In this document: positions 49,401 to 61,087 of the stretch, one piece after another
Layout of the letters: every line of letters starts with the position of its first letter
Numbering within the stretch: position 1 is the first letter of the stretch
Source: Patagioenas fasciata
Taxonomy: Eukaryota > Chordata > Aves > Columbiformes > Columbidae
Assembly: GCF_037038585.1 (NCBI RefSeq)
Contig: NC_092520.1
Span: 3,899,501 to 3,963,500 of the forward strand
Direction of reading: 5' to 3'
DNA length: 64,000 nt
The notes under the pieces: generated by a model
What the model saw: the letters and a program-made list of their open reading frames with translations, nothing else
What the model was told of the DNA's origin: nothing
The model's database searches: none
Translations under genes and position numbers: made by a program

Positions 49401-52400
49401 TGGAAAGAGTATTTTGGTTTCTTCAGGTGATGCACTGTTGAGGAACGGCACTAGTGATTTTTCTATAGGTTACCTGTCTGGATGTGGTCATTTACTGAAA
49501 AGCAAAAAGATCGAAATATTTAATGCTAAAAAGACAAATAACCAATTGTAAAATACAACATCGGATTAATACAAATTAAAAATTACAGATTAAGAATCGA
49601 CAGCACAGATTTTTGGGGACGGGAGGAGGGGAAATGTTAATTCCAAGACCACGCTTAAGTTAAACTGGGGGCTATTCAACAGTAACAGGACTGCAAAGGC
49701 AAAGATGTGGCTAATGACCCGAGGAGTCTTTGACTTCCATTTCAACTGTTAAAATAGTGATAGAATAATGGGATTCTGCGCTTCAGTTATACGGAAGGTG
49801 TCTTTTCTCCTCTTCAGTGGTGGTTTGCTATTCCTACACAAGTACCACTTCAACCCCAACATCTACCCCTGTTCCAAGTGGCAGTGTAGCGACAGTGAAG
49901 TCCCCCAGACCCGCCAGTCCAGCCTCCAATGTAGTCGTCTTGCCAAGTGGAAGTACTGTTTACGTCAAAAGTAAGTGATACTAGCAACTGATTAACAAAA
50001 GGGAAAGAAAGGGAGAGTCTCGTGGCTGAAGCATGGACCGAGTTAAGCACTCTGACCTTGGGCAAGTCATTTAGTGCCTTTATGGCTTCGCTTAGTCTAA
50101 AGAATGAATGTATTGCTTCCCTTTTTTTTAAAGAAATTGCCTTCAGGATAAACCCACTCACTGTAATATGCTGCAGGGAGCGGTAATGAAAAGGGACAAC
50201 ACCAGTGAGAAGTATTTTGAAAATAACATGCAGGAGTTGCTGTGTATCAGTGGATTTCTAATCCAGCTTGCTCAGAAATTGGCTCTGCTGGTTGCTTCTG
50301 CAGAGGCCTTACCTCTTCTTTATGCTTAAATAGTGCATAGGAGTCACTTATTTGGGTTAGAAAAGGTCCCTCCTTTGCACTTCCACAGGTGGCCTGTACA
50401 TTTTTAGAATACAGTAGTTTGGCAAGCATTTATATGCTTACATTAACTATGTTGGCGCATTTTGGGATTTATTTGGAAGTGAATCTTGGTGAGGCTTGCA
50501 TTCCTGGGCAACTGTGAAAACTCCATACAAAATCCCACCAGATACCCATTTTCATGTATTTAAATTTGTAAATCCAGGGTGTAACGTCTAGAAACAGTCG
50601 TTTTTCTTACCCTCCCCATCTCTTTCTTTGGCTAATAAATCAGATAGTTCTAAAAACAGAGTATTCCTCATACATATGCCTAACTCATCAAAGGTAGTTT
50701 TATTTCACTGATAATTAAAAATGTTTCCTTTTGTCCTAATTTGATGCCTGTCGAAATGTGGGTGACAAAGATTAATAGTGAAGTTGATAAGAGCTATTTT
50801 TGTGCTTGCCTTGGATACCTTTAATAGTTCAAGAATTATTTTAATCTTGATGACTTACGTGCCTGTTTGTATAAACTTTTAACTAGTCAGAAATGTCACA
50901 TCTTACTTTAATACAGTATTACCTGTAAACCACCATCTTTAATGGCTATATCAACCCATGGAACCCATTAAGATTTTTCATTTTCCTGATTTAATGCACT
51001 AATCACTCATCTTTAGTTTAAAGATTCAGGTGGAAAATGTTCTTAACCTCTTGAAAATTTAATTTCGACCTCTCTTGAATTATTACTTGGTAATGAGTAT
51101 AAAACCAGTCTAGACACACAACGGAGGGGGATGAAAGGTTCTCATTCTGCCCATCCCTAGATTTCATTTTTTCCTCCACTTCACATGCTTCGTTTTGTTC
51201 CTTTTTTGTTTTGTAAGGAAAAGTGTCTTTCAGAGTATTATATCAGTCATGTTAGTTTTAACAAACGTGCTCAAGAGCAAACTCAGGGGGACCTGAGTTA
51301 TATTCATGACTTCGCCGCTGATCTGTTGTGTGACCTTGTCCAAGCCACAGGCTGATTGAGCCATTAACCTCTCCGTGCCTCTGCTCCCTTGCTCACCAAG
51401 CGTGAGTTGTAGTTGAGCTGCGTTAACTTTTAGCTGAATGCACATGGAAAACCTTCTGCAAATGCAGTTTCTAACATGAAATTATAGGAATAATATTCTT
51501 GCAGAACCTCAGCTGTGAAAACAGGAGATGCAGTGAGCTGTATTTAGCGTAAAATAATGTTCTGCTAGTTTAATCTGTGTTGTGTCATATTTTTTGTTTA
51601 TTTCTTTTGTAGATGAGGACCACAAATAAATATCTTTCTCTACAGTGTTTCTTGGTGACCCACCAAAATAACAGCTGTGTCCTAGCATCTTAGCTGCATG
51701 TGTTTTCTTGCTTGGAATGGATTCTGAAATTCCTACACACTTTCAGTGTGATTAGTGACCTCACGCTTATCAATCTGCGTAGTGTACTCAGAGTAATACT
51801 TAAAAGCCTGTTCATGATAGACCTTGAAGTCATGTAACCGAATCTTTGCTTTATAGGTGGAGATCACCACTAGGCTTGTGCAGGGCCATAAAGTGAATTC
51901 TTGATCAGAGCTTTGAAATCCGGGCTCGTAAATCCGTGCTTCATCTGTACTGTTACAGCCACCTCAAACTATTTTTTGGGCTTCAAAGCAAACTTAAAAA
52001 ATAGTCTTTGCTTCTCTTCTTTAGCTTATTTTTCCATCCATCATTGTCAGCGTTCTGAAGTGTACCTGCAAATGAGCTTGGTACTTATGATAAGAAAGAA
52101 TCCCATTTTTCAGAAATCACTTGCTGTTCTACTGGGCGCTTTATTGTCCATGTTAATTCCTGCGTCTTCACTTTTTGAATGTCAGAATATTTAGATATTT
52201 TAATTGGAGACTAATTAGATCTTAACCCTAATAAGAGATTGCCAACCAAGTTTGCTTGGGTTACCAGCAAGACTGGTTTTTGTCATGACAGCATTTTTTG
52301 TCTTTAAGCTCCAGGCAAACAGAACAAGACATTTGGTCGTGTTCTGCATAGGGGAGACTGTGTCTTTTTGGCTTATCTCCATTTTTTAAAACAACAGTGG

Positions 52401-53808
52401 CTAATTGGTAAACCTAAACGCTACCCAATAGCTATAAGAAATTTTCAGTTATTAAACTGTCTTTGTGTAATGTGTACTGATTTATGAACCTGTTGTCTAC
52501 TTTGGGAAGTTTAATATGGATTTAAGTTCCGTTGATCATGCTGTTATCCCGAATATTGCAGCAGACTTTATATGTGTACAGTAGATGATTGTGAGGAATG
52601 AACTCCTTTGATATTGGACTCTGTTTTTCATTATTGTGTGTTAGGTGCTGTTTTATCTATCTATATATATATATATATATATATACATGCACCAAACAAG
52701 ACAGAAGCTGATAAAGTGAGGTTTGACCTTCATAGTTAAAGTATGTAATTAAAAACAAAAAGGAACTTGATGCTGTATTGAGGTGGAAGGTAGAAAGGTG
52801 TTTTAATGATGGCATTAAAGTAGGTATGAAAATTGAAGTAAGATAAGACTACAGGAGGATAAACTTCAGTAGTCCAGGGGCTTTAAACAAAACCAACAAC
52901 AACAACAATTTAGTGTAGAATTTTAAACTGGAATGTGCATAACATTGTCCAGTCCCCTTGTGTATGTAGTCTCATTAGTCAAACTTCTGGAGACAGAATG
53001 AAAACCCTGTATTGGCTCCAGTGTTCTTTTAAACTGAGTAAAATTAACCCAGTAACTGAGTGACTTGTGCTTTTTGAGGTTTTGTTTCTTGGCTTTATGG
53101 CACTGTAAGTGTGGTCTGTATCAAGGACCGAGACCATCTGTGGTATGGTGTGGGTTAGTTGTGACCATAAGAGTGATTTATCCTCTATTTCTTTTTATCT
53201 TATTTGAAAGTGAGTATAAAACTCAGCAAATTCGTAGTGTTTTAGAAAACACCGAGACCCTCAGGTGGGGAAAAGATAATATAGAAAAAGTACTTCTTTT
53301 CCAGGTGTCAGCTGCTCAGATGATGATGAAAAACCCCGCAAAAGACGGCGAACTAATTCTTCCAGTTCTTCCCCCGTTCTCCTGAAAGAAGTCCCGAAGG
53401 CGGTGACTCCTGTCACTAAAACTATCACCGTGCCTGTAAGTGGCAGCCCCAAGATGAGTAATATCATGCAGAGCATTGCCAACTCCTTACCGCCACACAT
53501 GTCGCCTGTGAAAATAACCTTCACTAAGCCCTCAACACAGACAACAAACACGACAACACAGAAGGTATGTGGGGGAAGCTGCCAAATGTTATTTTATTCT
53601 GGTTTTATCAATGAATAAGACGCGATGTTTGGCTCTTACTTTTGATGAACTGTCTGGCTGGTTTGTTGGTTTATTCTTTTTAAGGATTGCGCTTGGGATA
53701 AGGTAATCCCTCTTTAAAACAAAGAGAAAAACCAAACTCTTGTATGAATTTAGTTCACCTGTGTGTGAAGGGACCTGGATTGACAGCCGTGGAGACTGAA
53801 GCCCTCTT

Positions 53809-53839
<31 letters not shown>

Positions 53840-56800
53840 CGGGAGTGCAAGCTTCCCCCAGACTGCCCCACCAATGTGCCTCAACCCTGACCTGAAGGGA
53901 CCACTTCTAGGGATGAGAGGGGATTCAGTCTCCATGCCCATTCAATTCTTGGCCTCTCTGGTGAGACTGCCAACAAGGTTACCAGTTAGGACCATTTGTG
54001 GTGTTGGGTTTTGTGATATGGACACTAGTCCACTGAGAACTGGATCACATAGGCCACTGAACAGCCTACAGATGGTAACAACTATTGGTCAAAGGTAATC
54101 TTTCTTATTTCTATTTTCCTTATTTATAATGATTCTTTGCAGTAGTGGAATTCCAGGAGAGGTGGCATGGGCTTTCCCTTGCCAAGCCTTTTGTCTAGAG
54201 CCAAGCTTCTTTTGTGGTCTATAAAGCTTATTTTTGGAGCTGATCAAAGACTGGGGGGCTTTATTTTCCTTTCAGTACTAGTGTGCCATTTCTCATTCTA
54301 CATTAACAGTGTTATAGTGGTCAAAATCAGTTGCATTATTTCAGCCTAATGTACCCAGCTTTCACCAGAATGCAGCTGTGTGGAAAAGTTTTTTCCGTGT
54401 TGAAATATTGTTATCGGACTCAGATATTCACATGCCTGATACATGGCATGCCAACTTTCCCATGCTTTAGGAAGCATTTCAGATGTGTCTGCTCTTTTGT
54501 TCTTAAGATATAAAAAAAGATGACTGGCCCAAATCATGCTTGTTCTTGTTGTGGTTATTGAGGCAGACTTGGAGAAGGGTGGTCTGTGGAAATACTTTGG
54601 CCCTGATACCAACAGACTGATGGTAGCCTGGCCACTAACAGACATAATTTTTTTCAACCCTGAGTGTTTGACTATTGAGCTCAAACCTTCACACAGTATT
54701 TGTTCTGTTAGTCTTCTTAATTGTTTTATGACTCTGTTTGGATTAGCAGAGTTCCCATGTCCTCATTTTTGGAAACTCTAAAACCAAGGAAGATTTACTG
54801 AAGGATGTGCAATGAAGAACTTGCTTTCTGCCTTTTTCCCACTTCAGATGCTTTAATTTGACTCTCTGTTCTCTAACAGAGTCCTTAATCAAATTTCATC
54901 TCTGAATGAATACACAAATAGAAATTTGTGAGTGAGCATAAATCATCAAATAAAATGTCCTGCATTCAATGCCACAAATCCACAGCTATGATAGGGCTTA
55001 ATTTGCCAATCCTGTTGTTCTTGTTAGGCTCATCTTTTGTGCAGGAAGAATTTTTTTGCCTTAAATATCTGTAGTGTTGTAACTATGAGTGTTATATATC
55101 GTAGTTGAAGATGGAGTGTAGTAAATCTCTGAAAGGAAGAGAATGGAGTGATAGAGTCTTTGTGCAGTTGTGCCTCAGCTTGTTCTGACATGGAAGTTTT
55201 CGGGTTTGCTTTGCAGTGAATTATTTGACTCTTGCTAATCTGCAATGATGGAAAAATAATTGCTTGTCTTGTTAGGGAGCTGTAGTAGCGTTTGTATCTG
55301 AACTCATCACGCTGCACTCTTGCTGGATTTAGATAAGCCAAAATACGTAACTAGATCATTTTGATGGGAAAAAGCCCTTTTAGTACTTTTAAATTAAGTG
55401 GCAGACTTGTTACACTCCAGTTGGAAATGTACTGTATTAAACAAGCACTGTTGGATGTGAGTGAAGTTGTTGGATGTGAATGAAGTTTGTTGTTTCTGCG
55501 TGCCAGCTTTCTGAATTGTTTTGACATTTTAGTAGGTTGGAGGAAGATTTGTCGTAACAAGTAATAATGTCACAGCTTCAATTTCTGGATTCTCTTATAG
55601 TCAAGTCCCCTGTCTAGGACACAGAAGGAATCTAGCGAGGGAAGCTTCTGGCGATTAATGCCTTTATTTCTTCAGAGACTGGGATTTAATGCCTCTCAAA
55701 ATAGAGGTGACAGGACTAATTTCAGTGTTTGTTAGGAATTAATTTTTACCTTAACAATTACAATCAACAACAAAGCAACTTACCTTCTTTGTTTTTAAAT
55801 TAGACAGTCTTTCTGCTGTAAAAGGTGTGATGCAGTTTTGGTACCCGTGATGAAGTTACTTAGATCATCTCAACATATATGAGAAAATAGTATCTCAAAA
55901 ACATCATTGTTGTGATTTGAGCTTTTATACTTTTAAACTTTTACCTGAGAATTCTGTTCTTGGGATATACTTCATACATGAAAATCACTAAACTTTATTC
56001 TGCTGTGTTAACTTTGAAAGAAGAAATAAGAGACCCAAACCTGCTTAGTCTCAGGACAGCAGCCATTGTTGGACTATAATGCTTTACAAGCGTTTATTTT
56101 TCCTTGCACGATTAAATCAAGTGTTATTACATGATAGGCTTGGACTGATGGTTTTATCTTTTGTCTTTCAATGAAGTACAATGGTGTTCAGGATTTGTGG
56201 TTACGCCAGATTCATCTTGCGTATCTGTACTTAGTTGAGATGCTAAACTTACCCTGTTGCACTACAGGCTATATAGGAAAATTCATATGAATAATGTGCC
56301 TTTTTTAACTGCAAGTTGTTATTTGGCTGTATTCCTGAATTAATTATCCTAGGTGCAATGAAGCTGGCCCTAAAATTCAAACACTTGGGAAGTATTTCTG
56401 GTTGTAACTGACTATTTAAGAAATGGGATAAAACTCCAGAGGCGCATTGTAAGATCTTTTCTCGTGGCAGAATCGAACTGTGTCGTGTTCAGCTCGGCCA
56501 CATGGTTGTAGCCTAAGAACAATGTTGGAAACGTGTTTGATTAAATCAAGGTTGGGCAGAAGGCAAAAGTAAGAGAGAGGCAGAGGACATGTTCTCCCTG
56601 CAGCATGCAATGAAGTGGAAGAGCAGCAGATGTGGAAACTTAGTCCTTCTGACACTGCTCAGTTGTGGTCACCCTGCTGTAGCTGATGGAGGTGATAAGG
56701 TTTTGGGTTTCACCAGATCGAGGTATTAAAGGCTGAAAACTAAATAATGGAGACCATAAAACTAAGGACTGGGGCGAAAGGAGAGAGAGGGGCAGCCATG

Positions 56801-59800
56801 GTGGTGAAAATTGCTGCTTTTATTCCATCCATGTGGTTATATATATTTTTTCTTTAATTATAAACTCCTTACTTACTCCTGAATCTGTCACTTAAGTGTA
56901 TTTCTGGTGCCATTATCATGTTTTTTCTTTGTCAGGCAAGGTTTCAATAGTCTTTGGGCAGCACTGTAAGACTTGGTTTGAGCTGACCTAGGGTTTCTTT
57001 GCTCTTTCTATACCATCTTTTCTCTCTCTGCTTTTGTTGCAATAAATCATTAATAAGGTTTTATTTTCAAGGTTTTTAATAAATGAGTTGTTTTTTTTTA
57101 TTGGGACAATTGCATTATTAAAATAATTTCTCTGTGTTCTTGCATGGTAAATTGAAAGTATGTTGTATTTCTGTGCTGTGTGTTTCTGTTTTAACTGTGT
57201 GTAAGTACAATGAAGCACGTAGAAGCAGAATAAAAGGAATCCCTTTAAACAGTCTTGATATTCCATACTTAAGAAATACTTAATTTTCTGGGTCAGTTGC
57301 ATAAGAACAGACCTTGTCCAATGTTATAGTGAATTCTATGCTTTTGTATGTCAAATCAGATTCATGGTGTTGTAATTGCAGCTCGCACTCAAGGTAATGT
57401 TTATTGCCTTTAAACAAATGGTTTTCAGACAGATGAGACAGAATTTCTTGTTATTGAGAACACTAATTAAAGCAGAAATTGTTTTCAACCTAAACCAGGT
57501 TTTTCACTGATGAAATATTGATTGTTTGCAGCCTTGTGGATCAAAAATATTTCTCATTACTGACTCAGCAATTGCTTGTTAATTGTTAAAGAGGAAAAAA
57601 AAGTAATCTGTAATCTCATTGCCATTTCGGTTTGGGATAATGGTGTTTAAAACTTCCTTGAAATCCCTTCAGTTGCATTTTAAATGGGCTTCAGGCTTCC
57701 TGGCCCAGTTTAATGAAGCCAAGCAATTCATTCCTGTCTGTTCGCCTTCAGACATGACATAATTCTACTTTAATTAAATAGTAACTGTTTTACCCAAAAG
57801 AAAAAAAAAAAGGCCCTTCTAAGGGAAAGGTTTCTAACAAAATGTTTATCACCACTTCTTCAAACTAATTGAAGTTTGTTGTTTCTAGCAAATGTGAATG
57901 AGACACAAAATGTGAATGTATCGGCAAAACTAAATACACACAGACAGATATATTACTGTGATTTCATGCCTTCAGATAAACGCAAAGAACAAATGAATTC
58001 CTTGTTCTTTTTCTTCTTTCAGGTGATAATAGTAACCACCTCTCCAAGCTCAACTTTTGTACCCAACATCCTTTCAAAGTCCCACAACTATGCAGCAGTT
58101 ACGAAACTTGTCCCAACGTCAGTCATTGCCTCAACTACTCAAAAGCAACCGGTGGTTATCACGGCTGCTCAGTCCTCTTTGGTCAGCAGCAGCAGTAGTA
58201 GCTGTTCTACTGCCTCCTGTACTGCAAATACTGTTGCTGTGACTGCTGTGGTATCGTCAACGCCATCCGTGGTTATGTCAACAGTAGCACAAGGTACGGC
58301 CATAATATTATATTATTTCACTCACGAACCGGGCTTTATTTTGAGAATAGCATAGAGGAAAATGCACTTCATATTTACATATAATGAGTAAAGTGTGGGA
58401 GATGTGGAAGAAGTGACGGAACTAATCCAAGATACCCCACAAAAGGTCTTGTTGAGCTCTTTCGCTCTTCAACAATTAACGTGGACGTCCTCTTTTTGAA
58501 GGGAATGTGGTGAGACAGTGTGGCATAGCTTTTTATTTTGACAACATTTTACTTGCCACGTTAAAACACTATAGCCTCAAAATGACTGGCTTTAACAACT
58601 AAATCTGATGTGTGAAAAAGGAACATTTCCAATATTTGAAGATGGTTGCTTCTCTTAAAGCCTGATTTACAAAAAACATGCAAAGTCAACATAAAAAATA
58701 CAACTTAATGCTTGACATACCCATACTTTAGCATATTTGTAGTGGTAACTAATCTCGATGGCAATTCTGAAAGGTAGAGAACTGTTATTTTTGCATTTTT
58801 TCAGCATGTCCTTTTTCAAGTCCTTAAAAATTAAGACCTGAGTGGACCTGGATTAAGATTCCTAGGTTTCTGATCTTTAATTCCCACTGTGTGTGCCAGC
58901 TTGACCGATTCAGCTCCACAGCCCCAGGCAACATTTGGAAGATATGTATGAATGAAACGACCTCAATGACCAGCACTAGAAAAATACTGTGCCTGACAAG
59001 AACAAGTATCAAATGGCAATTTTTCCTGGTCCATATTTTCCATTCCACAAAGAGTTGATCAACCACATGAAGGCTGAGGTGTTTTGACTTCCATATTGCT
59101 TCCGTTAATCAGATCCTGAAGATGTTGATCTACAAAGCAGAAGGGCTTACAGCAGAATTTCATATTGTGGATTTTTAGTTGGATTTGATCACAGAAGAAG
59201 TTATAATTCTAAAATACTTTAGGTGGAATATCTCCAGCAGTTTTTTTTCAAGACTTTAAGCATCACTGCAGAAGATGCTGGTGAAATGTTTTGTGACATA
59301 AACTGATCATTGCTTCTTATGTGGAGGTTAAATTCATGAATGAAAACAACTGACCGAGGAAATGGAGAAACCATCTTAGATGATGCAGTAAGAAAAGGAC
59401 TGCGTATTTAGGTTGCTAGAATAGTAGTTTATTATGATTTCTATTATTATCACTGCCATCTGTAAATGTAGATAAATAAGAAGGGAGATTTTCTTGCCAT
59501 TTTCCACTACAGCTGGGACTTGTTTAAGAAGTGCCTTCAGAAGACATGGGCTTTATATTTGACTTTTGATGCTTAGGAATGTGCACTTTAGAATTATAGA
59601 TGAAGCCAAATTTTGCTGGAAGTATTGCAACAACTATGTAAGAGAATGACAGATTAGGATGTATTTGGGAACTTTGTCTTTTCATCTTACTACAAACTTG
59701 TTTTAATCACTTTATTACTTGTATAATCACTTAAACCTATCAGCACAAAAAACCTCTGTTTCAGTTTGCTAAATTATATACTATTGCTTGATTCATTATT

Positions 59801-61028
59801 TTAAAATAGTGTTGCGCTTAGTAGCAGATACTCTTTCTTAATGTTGGTTGGTTTGATATTTATCATCCTCGTCGAGGGTTTAGATTGCGGGGTGACAATA
59901 AAACCCTGGCAGATGCATTGTTAACCTCCTCTCATCCTCCCACTTCCCCCTTTTGCCCCTTTCTCTCCCCCCTTCCCACTACGCACAAGCTATCGGGAGG
60001 GAAAGGAGGACAGAGAGAAGAGAGTTGGAGCAATTAAAAATGTTTTACTAATGCTACTGATAAGAATATTGAAAATAACACAAAATATACAAAACCAATC
60101 TTTAAAGTCCCTGCAACTGCAGAGCCGGCACCCGAAGTCCCGGACTGGACTCTGCAGCCACCCGGAGCTGGATTCAGTCTGTCACTAGGCCTCAGTTCGC
60201 AGGGACGACTCACAAGGTCCTCTCCTAATGTCGGCCATAAGGAAAAGGGAAAAAGAACGGACGAGATCCTTGTGATCTCCCACTTTTATATCAAGTATTC
60301 ACATGAATGGGATGTTATACACAGTTGGTCAGTTTCTTGGTCACCTGTTTCTCATTGCCCCTCTTGCAGAGGTGCATCCATGCTTATCAATAACCTTGCA
60401 TTCCATTGCTATGTTTACCAAAACATGTGTCTGGTTCTTCAGGAAAATGCAGCTAATATGAAACTTTAGCTGACAGGCAAATTCACTAAAAGAGAAACTT
60501 GTGTTTTAATAAAACCAGGACATTCTAACTTTTTCTAGTTAGGCTTTTCACTGCAATATTTTGCTTTCTTGAAGCTTAAAGATCAGGCTTTGAAAATATT
60601 TGTGGTTTATTTATACTACAAAAGGTGCAGGAAGTAGACTTGGGATTGTGGTCTTTCCATTAACTGCTGTTCTGCTGCCACATAGAAAATCTGTATAAAA
60701 GTCCATTGCCTCTGAACAGAGCACTTCAGCTACGTGGGAGCTTCTTTTACTTATGTACATCTATGGATTTTATTACTAGTAAAGACAGTTTAAATGTAAA
60801 ATTATTTTAGAAACGGTAATGCTTTTCCTTCCGTGTTGCACCATTCCATCTTAAACCATTTACTCTTTCACAGGTGTGTCTACGTCAGCAATTAAAGTTG
60901 CCTCTACCAGACTGCCTTCCCCAAAAGGTTTGGTTGGGAATCCAACTCAAATCTTAGCACAGTTTCCCAAGCAGCATCAGCAGTCCCCCAAACAGCAGCT
61001 GCACCAAATACAACAGGTTCAACAACAA

Positions 61029-61087
<59 letters not shown>

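Noticed and set aside
57876-58022. Upstream extension of EMSY exon 8 as coding sequence
   Set aside because: The known EMSY sequence joins exon 7 directly at 58023, after a clear pyrimidine tract and AG; the upstream open frame is chance.
58840-59110. Possible noncoding exon or old repeat with slightly higher GC content in EMSY intron 8
   Set aside because: No splice sites in a good arrangement, no recognised family; not enough to call.
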